DNA from: Metarhizobium sp964253915
Lineage (GTDB): Bacteria > Pseudomonadota > Alphaproteobacteria > Rhizobiales > Rhizobiaceae
Assembly (NCBI RefSeq): GCF_964253915.1
Contig: NZ_CAXUSG020000002.1
Span: 434,001 to 498,000 of the forward strand
DNA: 64,000 nt
Direction: 5' to 3'
Of this stretch, positions 16,301 through 25,350 are shown piece after piece. The first letter of the stretch is position 1; every line of letters starts with the position of its first letter. Below the pieces are notes generated by a model that ran no database searches, was not told the origin of the DNA, and was given only the letters and a program-made list of their open reading frames with translations. The position numbers and the translations under genes are program-made.

Positions 16301-17899
16301 TCAGGCGTTGCCGCGGATCATGTCGGCGGCCTTTTCGCCGATCATGATCGTCGCCGCATTGGTGTTCGAGCCGACGACGCTCGGCATCGTCGAGCTGTCG
16401 CAGATGCGGATGCCGTCGAGGCCGCGCACGCGCAACTGCGGATCGACCACTGCCATCTCGTCCTGCCCCATCTTGCAGGTGCAGGTCGGATGGTAGGAGG
16501 TGCGGCCATACTGGCGCGTATAGGCCACGTAATCTGCCTGTGTCCGCACAGTGCGATCAGGGAAATGCAGCGTCTTGATGTACTTCTGCAGCGAGTGCTG
16601 CGCAAAAATCTCCTGGCTGATCTTCACGCCCTCCACCGAAATCTTGATATCATCAGGATCGGCGAGGAAGTTCGGGTCGACGACCGGCAGATCGCGCGGA
16701 TCGGCAGAGCGCAGGGTCACCGTTCCCCGCGATTTCGGCCGCAGCGTATAAGAGTTCAGCGTGACACCCGACGCGCCTTTGGGCACGCTCGGAACGCCCG
16801 CTTCTGCACCGGCGCCGGCGAGGAAATGGAACTGCAGGTCCGGCACAGGGTTCGCCTTGTCGCCATACCAGAATGCCCCGCCCTCGACCACGTTGGAGGT
16901 GATCGGGCCGGATTTGAACAGCGCATACTGAATTCCCGCCCAGACCGACCAGTGCAGCCTGTTGTATTTGTCGAGACTGTCGTGGTTTTTCAGTTCCGCA
17001 ACGATATCGACGCCGAAATGATCCTGCAGGTTTTCACCAACCCCGGCCATGTCCTGCACCACATCGATGCCGTGGCGCCGCAGCGCATCGGCCGGGCCGA
17101 CGCCCGAAAGCATCATCAGCTTCGGCGTGCCGATGGCGCCCGACGTCACCAGCACTTCGCTTTCCGCCCGCGCCGTGATGCGCTTGCCGCCGACCTCGTA
17201 ATCGACGCCAACCGCACGGCGCCCCTCGAAGACGATGCGCAGGACGAGCGCGCCCGTCACCACCGTCAGGTTCTTGCGGCCGAGCGCCGGGCGCAGGTAA
17301 CCGACGGCGGCCGAGCAGCGGCGGTTGTTGCGCGTCGTCGTCTGGTAGACACCGGTGCCCTCCTGGATAGGGCCGTTAAAATCCGGATTGTAGGGAATGC
17401 CGTATTCCTGGCAGCTCTGCACGAAAGCGCGCGTCATGCGTTGCGGCTCGGGAATGTTGGAGACACCGAGCGGCCCATCCGTCCCATGCCAGCCACCGGA
17501 GAGAATGGCATTGCCCTCCGAGCGCAGGAAATATTTCTGGATATCCTTGAACCCCCAGCCCTCGGCGCCCTCTTCCACCCACCGGTCGTAATCGCCGGGA
17601 ACACCGCGGGTAAACACTTCGGCGTTGATCGACGAGCCGCCGCCCAGCACTTTTGCCTGGGCATAGGGGATCTCGCGGTCATTGGCATGTTTCTGCGGCG
17701 CGGTCTTCAGACCCCAGGTCAGCGGACCTGTCGTCATCTTGGCAAAGCCGACAGGCATGTGGATCAGGGGGTTGGTATCGCGCCCGCCCGCCTCGATCAG
17801 GCAGACCCGGGCGGACGGATTTTCCGAAAGCCGCGCGGCCAGCACGCAACCGGACGTACCGCCGCCGACAATGACATAATCATAACCGGCGGACATCAT
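16301..17899 (-). CDS. GMC-family FAD-dependent alcohol oxidoreductase, 532 aa
   Basis: Choline dehydrogenase/alcohol oxidase-like flavoprotein. The N-terminal FAD dinucleotide fold is YVIVGGGTSGCVLAARL, followed by GGGSSINAEVFTRG and GAIGTPKLMMLSGVGP (both GMC signatures). The C-terminus has the active-site His (TSYHPTCTCKMG) and Asn (VVGSNTNAATIMIGEKAAD). The start ATG at 17899 overlaps the aldehyde dehydrogenase stop by 4 bp; an in-frame TTG at 17908 is an alternative. It is the last gene of the transporter operon and probably oxidises an alcohol group of the imported compound. Confidence 0.9.
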   Translation of the reverse strand: MMSAGYDYVIVGGGTSGCVLAARLSENPSARVCLIEAGGRDTNPLIHMPVGFAKMTTGPLTWGLKTAPQKHANDREIPYAQAKVLGGGSSINAEVFTRGVPGDYDRWVEEGAEGWGFKDIQKYFLRSEGNAILSGGWHGTDGPLGVSNIPEPQRMTRAFVQSCQEYGIPYNPDFNGPIQEGTGVYQTTTRNNRRCSAAVGYLRPALGRKNLTVVTGALVLRIVFEGRRAVGVDYEVGGKRITARAESEVLVTSGAIGTPKLMMLSGVGPADALRRHGIDVVQDMAGVGENLQDHFGVDIVAELKNHDSLDKYNRLHWSVWAGIQYALFKSGPITSNVVEGGAFWYGDKANPVPDLQFHFLAGAGAEAGVPSVPKGASGVTLNSYTLRPKSRGTVTLRSADPRDLPVVDPNFLADPDDIKISVEGVKISQEIFAQHSLQKYIKTLHFPDRTVRTQADYVAYTRQYGRTSYHPTCTCKMGQDEMAVVDPQLRVRGLDGIRICDSSTMPSVVGSNTNAATIMIGEKAADMIRGNA

Positions 17900-19392
17900 G
17901 CGATCCAATGCGTGCGCTTGCCGATCTCGACATGAACGGATTTCACCTGCGTATACTCCTCTACTCCGTAAACACCGGCTTCGCGGCCCCAGCCGGACTG
18001 CTTGAAACCGCCGAGCGGCATTTCGGGTCCGCCCGCCATGATCGTGTTGACCCAGAAGCGCCCGGCGCGCACCCTCCGGCTTACCGTCAACGCCTTGTCG
18101 ATATTCTTCGTCCAGACGCTCGCTGCAAGCCCATAAACCGTATCATTGGCCAGTTGGATCGCTTCTTCCACCGTATCGAAATGCATCGAGCAAAGCACGG
18201 GACCGAAAATCTCGTCACGGGCGATGGCCATGTCTCGGGACACGCCGGAGAACAGTGTCGGCGCGATATACTGCCCGCGGCCGAAATCGATCGCTCCACC
18301 GCCGGTCAGAAGTTTTGCGCCGGCGGCTTTGCCCTGTTCGATATAGTCGAGGATCGTGGCGTTCTGCGCCTCGGTGGTGATAGCGCCGACCTGCGTCGCT
18401 TCATCCAGCGGATCGCCGACGCGGATTTTTTCCATTTTCTCGACGAGCAACTTTTCGAACTCGGCGGCGACGGAACGCTCGACGATCAGGCGCGAGGACG
18501 AGACGCAGCATTGCCCGGTGTTGAAGCTGATGCCAAAGGCGGCGCCATCGGCGGCATCCTCCAGATCGGAATCAGCAAAGACGATGATCGGGTTCTTGCC
18601 GCCGAGTTCCAGGCCGAGCTTCTTGAAATTGCTGTCGGCGGCGGCGTGGACGCAGGAGCGGCCGACGGCCGTCGAGCCGGTGAAGGAGAGCATGTCGACA
18701 TCCGGGTGTTCGGCCAGAGCCTGGCCGATGGTGCGACCGGAGCCGGTGACGACATTATAGACACCGGCCGGCAGGCCAGCTTCTTCAAGCACTTCGGCAA
18801 GCAGCAGCGTCGTGGCGGCAGTTACCTCCGACGGTTTCACCACCATGGTGCAGCCGGAGGCGAGGATGAAGGGCACGCGTTCGCACAGAATCAGGAACGG
18901 GAAGTTCCAGGGGGTGATCAGGCCGACGACGCCGATCGGCTCGCGCAGTACCATGCCGAAGAGGTCATCGCCGAGCGAATTGAAGCTGTCGCCGTGCAGC
19001 ATGCGGGCGGCACCGGCACCGACCTCGAAGCAGGCGATGCAATGGTCGATCTCGCCGCGCGCCTGCGAAATCGGCTTACCGTTCTCCAGCGCTTCCCAAT
19101 AGGCGATCTCATCGCGGCGACGGCGCAGGATTTCGGCGGCACGCAGCAGGACACCTGCGCGAGCGGCACCCGAAAGACCGGACCAACGACGGTCCTCGAA
19201 GGCGCGCCGGGCGGCGGCGACGGCCGCATTCAGATCGTCAGTCGTGCAGCGCACCGTCCGCGTTACCGGCGTACCGTGGCCCGGAGAGGCGCGTTCAAAA
19301 TGATCCGCGCCATCTTTCCACTGTCCGTCGACGAAAAAGCCGAAGGCGCGGGCGGCAGTCGGCGGAGAAAGGAACGAGCTCTTCTGGTCCAT
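17896..19392 (-). CDS. NAD(P)-dependent aldehyde dehydrogenase, 498 aa
   Basis: Oxidises an aldehyde to the acid. Family motifs are TPWNFPFLI, GFTGST-like LSFTGSTAVG, the general-base Glu in LELGGKNP and the nucleophile Cys in NTGQCCVSSSR, with EIFGPVL near the C-terminus. Start 19392 is chosen because GAAGG lies 9 nt upstream; the ATG at 19401 is immediately adjacent to that site. It sits between the GMC oxidoreductase and Zn-ADH genes, giving an alcohol-to-aldehyde-to-acid sequence within one operon. Confidence 0.92.
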   Translation of the reverse strand: MDQKSSFLSPPTAARAFGFFVDGQWKDGADHFERASPGHGTPVTRTVRCTTDDLNAAVAAARRAFEDRRWSGLSGAARAGVLLRAAEILRRRRDEIAYWEALENGKPISQARGEIDHCIACFEVGAGAARMLHGDSFNSLGDDLFGMVLREPIGVVGLITPWNFPFLILCERVPFILASGCTMVVKPSEVTAATTLLLAEVLEEAGLPAGVYNVVTGSGRTIGQALAEHPDVDMLSFTGSTAVGRSCVHAAADSNFKKLGLELGGKNPIIVFADSDLEDAADGAAFGISFNTGQCCVSSSRLIVERSVAAEFEKLLVEKMEKIRVGDPLDEATQVGAITTEAQNATILDYIEQGKAAGAKLLTGGGAIDFGRGQYIAPTLFSGVSRDMAIARDEIFGPVLCSMHFDTVEEAIQLANDTVYGLAASVWTKNIDKALTVSRRVRAGRFWVNTIMAGGPEMPLGGFKQSGWGREAGVYGVEEYTQVKSVHVEIGKRTHWIA

Positions 19393-19412
19393 AAGAAACA
19401 TCCTTCGATATT

Positions 19413-20447
19413 TTACGCCGTGATGGCGATTTGTGTCTTCAGGTCCTGCGGCCGGTCGCCGAGGGTTTCGAAAGCTTCCTGGATCTGTTCCAGGCCATAA
19501 CTCGCCTTGGTGAAATCATCCGTGCGGAAGCGGCCGTGCGACAGGAGGGTGAGCGCGTCGTGCATATCCTCGCCCATGCCGGCGACGGAGCCCTTGAGGC
19601 TCCCTTCCTCCAGAACCGTCCGAAGAATATCGATCGGCACGGTCTCGCCCGGCGGCGTGATGCCGAAAAAGGCGACGTGGCCGCCGCGGCGCGTCAGGTC
19701 GAAAGCCTGCTCGTAGAGCTTGCGGTTACCGACGCTTTCGATCACCAGATCGGCGCCGCGTCCGCCGGTCATCCGCAGCACGGTTTGCCTGATTTCAGCC
19801 GCATCGGAGACGGCGACATCCGCGCCCGCCGCAAGCGCCATCCGGCAACGGTCGGGCGAAAGATCGGCGACGATGATGGGAGCGGCCCCGACGAGCCGCA
19901 TCATCTGCACATGCAGGTTGCCGATCGGCCCGGCGCCGAAGACGACCACCGACTGGCCGAATGCTACCCTCGCCTTGCGCGCCGCGCGTACGACGCAGGC
20001 GACCGGCTCCGTCAGGGCAAGCACGTCATCGGCGATATCGGCCTCGACGGGGATCGCCAGCCTTGCCGGCACGGCGACGAATTCGGCAAAGGCACCGTCC
20101 CGGCCGATGCCGACCTGGGTAACTTCGGCGCAGTTCAGCACCTCGTTGCGCCGGCACCAGAAGCAGGTGCCGCAGCCGATATTGATATCGACGACCACGC
20201 GCGCGCCAGCCTTCAGATGGCGGACATTGGCGCCGCATTCGGCTATCGTGCCGCAAAATTCATGGCCGGGGATGAGCGGCAATCGGTCGGCCGCATAATG
20301 ACCGTTGAAGATATGGATGTCGGTGCCACAGATGCCGGTTCGCACCACCCGCACCAGCACATCCTCCGGCCCAACGGGCGGGATGGCCACGTCGCGGAGT
20401 TCGAACCGTTTCGGCGCGGTGAGGACGGCGGCGCGCATGGTGCTCAC
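19413..20447 (-). CDS. Zinc-dependent medium-chain alcohol dehydrogenase, 344 aa
   Basis: MDR-superfamily polyol/threonine dehydrogenase-like enzyme. Catalytic zinc residues are in GICGTDIHIF and PGHEFCG; four structural-zinc cysteines lie in CGTCFWCRRNEVLNC. The NAD-binding stretch is VVVFGAGPIGNLHVQM. A GTG start at 20447 has GAGGGGG 5 nt upstream and is preferred over the ATG at 20438. It lies 10 bp downstream of the permease stop, so import and oxidation are cotranscribed. A secondary alcohol of a sugar alcohol or similar polyol is the likely substrate. Confidence 0.9.
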   Translation of the reverse strand: MSTMRAAVLTAPKRFELRDVAIPPVGPEDVLVRVVRTGICGTDIHIFNGHYAADRLPLIPGHEFCGTIAECGANVRHLKAGARVVVDINIGCGTCFWCRRNEVLNCAEVTQVGIGRDGAFAEFVAVPARLAIPVEADIADDVLALTEPVACVVRAARKARVAFGQSVVVFGAGPIGNLHVQMMRLVGAAPIIVADLSPDRCRMALAAGADVAVSDAAEIRQTVLRMTGGRGADLVIESVGNRKLYEQAFDLTRRGGHVAFFGITPPGETVPIDILRTVLEEGSLKGSVAGMGEDMHDALTLLSHGRFRTDDFTKASYGLEQIQEAFETLGDRPQDLKTQIAITA

Positions 20448-20457
20448 GGTCGCCCCC

Positions 20458-21399
20458 TCACTTCACGGTGCGCAGCTTGGCGCGGTCGATGGTAAGCGCG
20501 ATGGCGACGATCAGTACGACGCCGAACACCATCTGCTGGCGCGTCGCATCGATCTCGAAATACAGCATCGAGGCGCGGATGACGGCGACGATCAGCGTGC
20601 CGATAACCGTATTGACCACACCGCCGACGCCGCCCGTCAGGGGCGTGCCGCCGACCAGCACGGCGACGATGGCCGGCAGCAGGAAGCCGTTGGCGATCGT
20701 CGGGGCACCGCCCGAGAGTTTGACGGCAAACAGCAGGCCGGCGATGGCGGCGAGCGCGCCGGAAATCGCGAAGGCGAGGATTTTGTAGCGCGCGACGTTG
20801 AGACCGGAAGCGGCGGCGGCAAGCTCGCCGGCGCCGACCGCCTTCAGGGCACGGCCCAGCGTCGTGCGGCGTTCGATGAACAGGCAGATGGCGACGAGCA
20901 CGGCGGCGATCAGCAATTCGTTGGGCACGCCCCATGTGTGGCCGATCATCCAGCCAAAAGTTTCGTTGCGCTGCGTTGCATCCATGTTGAGCGCCCGCTG
21001 GCCGGAGAGCCACTGCGCAATCGAGAAGGCGACGCCGCCGACGGCAAGTGTCGAGATGAACGAAGGCACGAAGAGCCGCGTCGTGATGTAACCGGAAAGC
21101 ATGCCGAGAAGAAAACCGGCGGCGACGCACAGGATGGCAACCCATGCACCCATCGAGGCGAGGTAGACCGAGGCGACGACCGTCACCATGTTGGCCATCG
21201 ACTGGGCGGACAGGTCGATACCGCCGATATAGATGGCGAAGGTCAGCCCGAGCGCCATGATGAACAGCGGCACGATATCGCCGGCGATGCCGAGCAGGTT
21301 CGACGGGCGCAGGAAACCCGGATCGTTGATGCCGACGATGGCGACGAGCACGACCAGCGTGATCCAGGGCAGGTGCGGTTTGAGGCGCTGAATATCCAT
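20458..21399 (-). CDS. ABC transporter permease, RbsC/monosaccharide class, 313 aa
   Basis: BPD_transp_2-type inner-membrane permease with about 9-10 hydrophobic segments and the conserved loop ALKAVGAGELAAAASGLNVARYKILAFAISG (coupling region). GGTPLTGGVGGVVNTVIGTLIV is typical of the RbsC branch. It is paired with the second permease at 22923 and the duplicated ATPase between them. Such transporters carry pentoses, polyols and similar small sugars, but related ones take autoinducer-2 or purine nucleosides. Confidence 0.92.
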   Translation of the reverse strand: MDIQRLKPHLPWITLVVLVAIVGINDPGFLRPSNLLGIAGDIVPLFIMALGLTFAIYIGGIDLSAQSMANMVTVVASVYLASMGAWVAILCVAAGFLLGMLSGYITTRLFVPSFISTLAVGGVAFSIAQWLSGQRALNMDATQRNETFGWMIGHTWGVPNELLIAAVLVAICLFIERRTTLGRALKAVGAGELAAAASGLNVARYKILAFAISGALAAIAGLLFAVKLSGGAPTIANGFLLPAIVAVLVGGTPLTGGVGGVVNTVIGTLIVAVIRASMLYFEIDATRQQMVFGVVLIVAIALTIDRAKLRTVK

Positions 21400-21406
21400 T
21401 GGTCCC

Positions 21407-22912
21407 TCAGATCATGTAGTGCAGGAGGTCGTAGGGCGTCGGCTTGGCGCCCGGCTCGCAGGCAAACTGCTTCTGGATGCGCCCGTCCTTGACGACGATG
21501 ATGGTGTGCGACAGGCCGATCGCCTCTTCCAGCGTATCGGCGACCAGCACGATGCCGACGCCGGCGGCACTCATGGCGCGGACCATGTCGTAGACATCCT
21601 CCTTGGCGCCGATATCGAGGCCACGCGTCGGATGGTCGAGCAGCATGATGTCCGAGCCGCCGGAGCGCCATTTCGCCAGCACCACCTTCTGCTGGTTGCC
21701 GCCGGAAAGATTGCCGCAATCGGCGAATTCGGAATGCGCCTTGATCGACAGTTTCTTGATCCAGTCGCGCGCCAGCGCCCGTTCTTCCGAAACGCGCAAC
21801 ACGCCGCTGCGCGAATGGTTCTTCATCTGCGAGAGCGTCATGTTCTCGTAGACGTTCATGCCGGCGACGATGCCCTCGATCTTGCGCTCGCGCGGAACAT
21901 AACCGACGCCGCGGGCGACCGACCTGCGCGGAGAAAGCCCGGCGGCATCCTCGCCCTTGATGCGGAGATGGCCCGTCGTCGGCGTGCGCATGCCGTAAAT
22001 CGTCCGCAGGATCGCCTCGCGGCCGGAGCCCTCCGTGCCGACAAGACACAGCACCTCGCCGGCGTGGAGCTTGAAGGAGATGTCCTGGATGCGGCCGGGC
22101 AGGCCGACACGGTCCATCTCGACCAGCACCTTCTCGGCGTCATAGGGCGCCTGCAGGTGCTCGCGATAATATTGCTTGTCGACGTTGCGGCCGACCATCT
22201 TGTGCTGGATGGCTTCCGCCGTGGCGCCGCCGCGATCCACCACGTCGACCACCGCACCGTCCTTCATGACGTAGATGCGGTCGGAGAGTTCCATGACCTC
22301 GTCCATGCGGTGCGAGACGAAGATAAAGGAGGCACGCGTCGTCAGCTCGCGCACCAGCTTGAACAGCAGCTGGACCTCTTCCTTCGAAAGAACCGAGGTC
22401 GGCTCGTCGAGCAGGATGACGAGATCGCCCGAAACCCGTTCCTCCAGCGTCAGCACCTTGGCAAGCTCGACGAGCTGGCGCTGGACGAAGGAGAGTTTCG
22501 AGGTCACGGTCGCCGGGTCGATGTCGAGCTTGACCTTGGCAAGCTGCGCCTTCGCCGCCTTCGCCATCGCCTTCCAGTCGACGATGCCGAAGCGCACGAA
22601 CTGGCGCTCATAGCCGAGGAAGATGTTTTCCATGATGGAGAGGTTGGGGATCAGGGATTGCTCCTGGAACACCATGCCGATGCCCTTTTCCATCGCCTGG
22701 CGCGGATTGGCGAACCGCACCGGCGTGCCGTTGATCAGCACCTGGCCGCCATCCGGCTGGTAGGCGCCGTAGATGACCTTCATCAGCGTGGACTTGCCGG
22801 CGCCGTTTTCGCCCACCAGCCCGACGATCTCGCCGCGCTTGATGTGGAAATCGATCGCCTTCAGCGCGTGGACGCCGGGGAATTTCTTGTCGACGGCTTT
22901 CAATTCGTACAT
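21407..22912 (-). CDS. Sugar ABC transporter ATPase with two nucleotide-binding domains, 501 aa
   Basis: RbsA/MglA-like fused ATPase. Domain 1 has Walker A GENGAGKST (about residue 37) and Walker B VILLDEPTS. Domain 2 has a degenerate Walker A (GTEGSGREA) and the signature LSGGNQQKVVLAKW with LLDHPTRGLD; this asymmetry is normal in the class. The signature of domain 1 is weak (KLSFVQRQLVELAKVL). It is encoded between the two permeases. Confidence 0.95.
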   Translation of the reverse strand: MYELKAVDKKFPGVHALKAIDFHIKRGEIVGLVGENGAGKSTLMKVIYGAYQPDGGQVLINGTPVRFANPRQAMEKGIGMVFQEQSLIPNLSIMENIFLGYERQFVRFGIVDWKAMAKAAKAQLAKVKLDIDPATVTSKLSFVQRQLVELAKVLTLEERVSGDLVILLDEPTSVLSKEEVQLLFKLVRELTTRASFIFVSHRMDEVMELSDRIYVMKDGAVVDVVDRGGATAEAIQHKMVGRNVDKQYYREHLQAPYDAEKVLVEMDRVGLPGRIQDISFKLHAGEVLCLVGTEGSGREAILRTIYGMRTPTTGHLRIKGEDAAGLSPRRSVARGVGYVPRERKIEGIVAGMNVYENMTLSQMKNHSRSGVLRVSEERALARDWIKKLSIKAHSEFADCGNLSGGNQQKVVLAKWRSGGSDIMLLDHPTRGLDIGAKEDVYDMVRAMSAAGVGIVLVADTLEEAIGLSHTIIVVKDGRIQKQFACEPGAKPTPYDLLHYMI

Positions 22913-22922
22913 GGCGCGCGCC

Positions 22923-23897
22923 TCACTTCACGAAGGAAACCATCTTGCGATCGGTCGAGAGCACGACGGCAAGAATGACGAGCAGGCCAAGGACACCGTC
23001 CTGGAGGAAGTCCGGCAGGCCGATGACGACCATGCCGTTGTCGATGACGCCGACGATCAGGACGCCGACCAGCGCATTCCATACGCCGCCGATGCCGCCC
23101 CAGAGCGCGACGCCGCCGACGACCACCGAGGTGATCGAGACGAACATGAAGTTTGCGCCTGTCACGGATTCCGCCTGCCCGATGCGGGCGACGACCAGAA
23201 TGGCGGCAATGGCATAAAAGACCCCGGCAAGTGCAAAGCCGGTGACCCGGACGCGGGTGACGTTCAGACCCGAGGCATGCGCCAGGTCCTCCCCGCCACC
23301 GACGGCGTAGAAATTGCGGCCGAGCGTCGTGTGGGTCTGGATGAACCAGGCGACGAGCAGGAAGAAGCCCGCCGCATAGACCATCAGCGGGAAGCCGAGC
23401 AGGCGTACCGTCAGCAGGCCCCGGAAGGCAGCGTCGCCGACCTTGACGATATCGCCGCCGGTGAGCAAGATCGCCGCCCCCGTGCCGACGAAACCCATGG
23501 CCAGGCTTGCCATGAAGGACGGAATCTTCAGTTTTACATGCACCAGCCCGTTGATCAGCCCGATGATGCCGCCGAGCGCAAGCACGAGCGGGATGGCAAT
23601 CCAGCCCATGCCGCCCAGCGCGCCGCCGAGTTGCGCGAAGATGAAGGCGAAGGCGACCGCGGTGAGCGACACCGTTCCTTCCATGGAAAGGTCGATCGAT
23701 CCCATGACGATGATGAAGGTGACGCCGACGGCGACCATCAGCGCCGGCGCCGAGGCAATGGCGATACGGGCGAAATTCCGCAACGAGAAGAAGGTCGGAT
23801 TGAGTGCCGTGAAAAAGATCACGAGTGCAAGCAGCACCAGAAGCGGCGCCCACTTGATCAAGGTTTCGCGCGATAGGCGACGTGTCACGTCAGACAC
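22923..23897 (-). CDS. ABC transporter permease, RbsC/monosaccharide class, 324 aa
   Basis: Second BPD_transp_2 permease, with GSIDLSMEGTVSLTA near residue 70 and the coupling loop NFYAVGGGEDLAHASGLNVTRVRVTGFALAG. About nine hydrophobic helices. The start is a GTG at 23897 next to GAAGAGGG; another in-frame GTG at 23888 is possible. It lies 63 bp downstream of the binding-protein gene. Confidence 0.9.
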   Translation of the reverse strand: MSDVTRRLSRETLIKWAPLLVLLALVIFFTALNPTFFSLRNFARIAIASAPALMVAVGVTFIIVMGSIDLSMEGTVSLTAVAFAFIFAQLGGALGGMGWIAIPLVLALGGIIGLINGLVHVKLKIPSFMASLAMGFVGTGAAILLTGGDIVKVGDAAFRGLLTVRLLGFPLMVYAAGFFLLVAWFIQTHTTLGRNFYAVGGGEDLAHASGLNVTRVRVTGFALAGVFYAIAAILVVARIGQAESVTGANFMFVSITSVVVGGVALWGGIGGVWNALVGVLIVGVIDNGMVVIGLPDFLQDGVLGLLVILAVVLSTDRKMVSFVK

Positions 23898-23960
23898 CCC
23901 TCTTCCAATGAAATTTCGCAGGAGAAATGGCGGCAGCGCCAGGGCTGCCGCCGTGTCCGA

Positions 23961-25076
23961 TCAGGACTTGTACTGGATCTGGCCGTTCGACGGACCCCAG
24001 AAATCCTTCCAGTCGTAGGCCGGAACGGCATCCAGATATTTCGCCTTGAATTCGGCGGCATCCTTGGCAGTGACGAGGATCGTCGGGCCGTAGAATTCGC
24101 GATGTTCCTTCGGCTCTTCCGAGGGTTTGAAGGTGCCGATGGCGGCGTGATAGGCGAGTGCCGCGCTGATGCCACCGCCCCAATGGGGATTGGTAAAGAC
24201 CGTCGCCAGCAGCTGGCCGTCCATGACCATCTGCACCGCCTCCGGATTGCCGTCATAAGCGACGATCGGCATGCCCTCGATGCCTTCGGCACGCAGCGCC
24301 TCGATGACACCGTAGGCGATGTTGTCGTTGGCGCAATGCACGCCCTTGATCTTGTCGCCGTAGCGGGTGAGGAACGAGGCCATCAGCGCCGCGCCCTTCT
24401 GCGTATCCCAGTCGGCCGGCTGCGCATCGAGAAGCTCGATGTTCGGGAAATCCTTCAGCGCGTTCTTCAGGCCGGCGAGACGCTCCACCGCCGGATTGTT
24501 GGCCGCGATGCCGCCGAGATGCACGACGCCGCCTTCACCGCCCATGGCTTCGAAGAGGATGCGGGCCGTCTGTTCCGCCGGCTTCTCATCCGACCAGGAC
24601 ATGTGCGAGACGTAGTTGTCGCCGAAATCCCAGGGATGCAGGTCGTCGGTCTTGTTCCAGATCGTCGAGATGTAGGCACCGGCCGCCTGCACCGCTTCGA
24701 CCACGGGGCGGGCATTCGGGCTGTCGTTCGCATCGCAGGCGATGGCGCAGTTGCCGTTGTTCTTGGCAAGGAACGCCTTGATGTCGGCCAGCGACTTTTC
24801 GGTCGAGCCTTCGTTGATCAGGCTGACCAGCGCGCTCTTCGGCTTGCCGAGCGACTCGACGAAAGCCTCGCCGCCGGAGACGATCGAGTTCCAGTAGGCA
24901 GATGCCCGGTCGCGGTAGCTCCAGGCAATCGCCGGATCCGTCAATGCGGCCTGGGCCACACCACGGCCGAACAGGCCAGGCACTGCTGCGGCGCTGACGC
25001 CGGCAGCGGCTGCCAGCAAGAAATTGCGACGGCTGACCGTCTCACGTTCGATGAAATCCTTGATAAAGGTCGACAT
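23961..25076 (-). CDS. Periplasmic sugar-binding protein (type 1 PBP) with Tat signal, 371 aa
   Basis: Substrate-binding component of the ABC importer. The N-terminus has a twin-arginine motif SRRNFLLAAAAG followed by a hydrophobic stretch and a cleavage site near AQA-AL, so export is probably by Tat in folded form. The body is a Peripla_BP_4-like fold (GNCAIACDANDSP, GVHCANDNIAYGVIEALRAEG, VAYDGNPEAVQMVMDGQLLATVF). First gene of the six-plus gene transporter operon; an operator-like palindrome (25193) lies about 117 bp upstream. Confidence 0.92.
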   Translation of the reverse strand: MSTFIKDFIERETVSRRNFLLAAAAGVSAAAVPGLFGRGVAQAALTDPAIAWSYRDRASAYWNSIVSGGEAFVESLGKPKSALVSLINEGSTEKSLADIKAFLAKNNGNCAIACDANDSPNARPVVEAVQAAGAYISTIWNKTDDLHPWDFGDNYVSHMSWSDEKPAEQTARILFEAMGGEGGVVHLGGIAANNPAVERLAGLKNALKDFPNIELLDAQPADWDTQKGAALMASFLTRYGDKIKGVHCANDNIAYGVIEALRAEGIEGMPIVAYDGNPEAVQMVMDGQLLATVFTNPHWGGGISAALAYHAAIGTFKPSEEPKEHREFYGPTILVTAKDAAEFKAKYLDAVPAYDWKDFWGPSNGQIQYKS

Positions 25077-25192
25077 TGGTTCCTCCCGACTCCCCTTTGG
25101 AAATGGCTCCCGCGCTATGGCTGGTCAACGGTCCTCGGCAGGTCTCGGCGCTTTCCCGCGGAGGCCCTGCAATCGTCTGTCAATCCATTTAA

Positions 25193-25208
25193 CGCACTAA
25201 CTGGTTAC
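25193..25208. promoter_or_regulatory. Candidate TetR operator at the transporter operon/TetR gene
   Basis: CGCACTAACTGGTTAC keeps one arm with a single mismatch (TGGTTAC) and 4 of 7 bases of the other arm, including the inner ACTA, with the same AC spacer as the 15332 copy. It lies between the binding-protein gene (minus) and the TetR gene (plus), so it could mediate regulation and autoregulation. Confidence 0.5.
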
Positions 25209-25350
25209 TTCTTTATCGCAGTCCAAGTCAAGTGGTTTTCAAGGGTGGCGCAGCAGCTAATCGTGCCGACCGGCTTTGACGGAAGGCGATCCGTGCGTGT
25301 ATGAGTTGCACCACAGACATCCCGACCGCGGCAAAGGACGAGCCCCGAGC

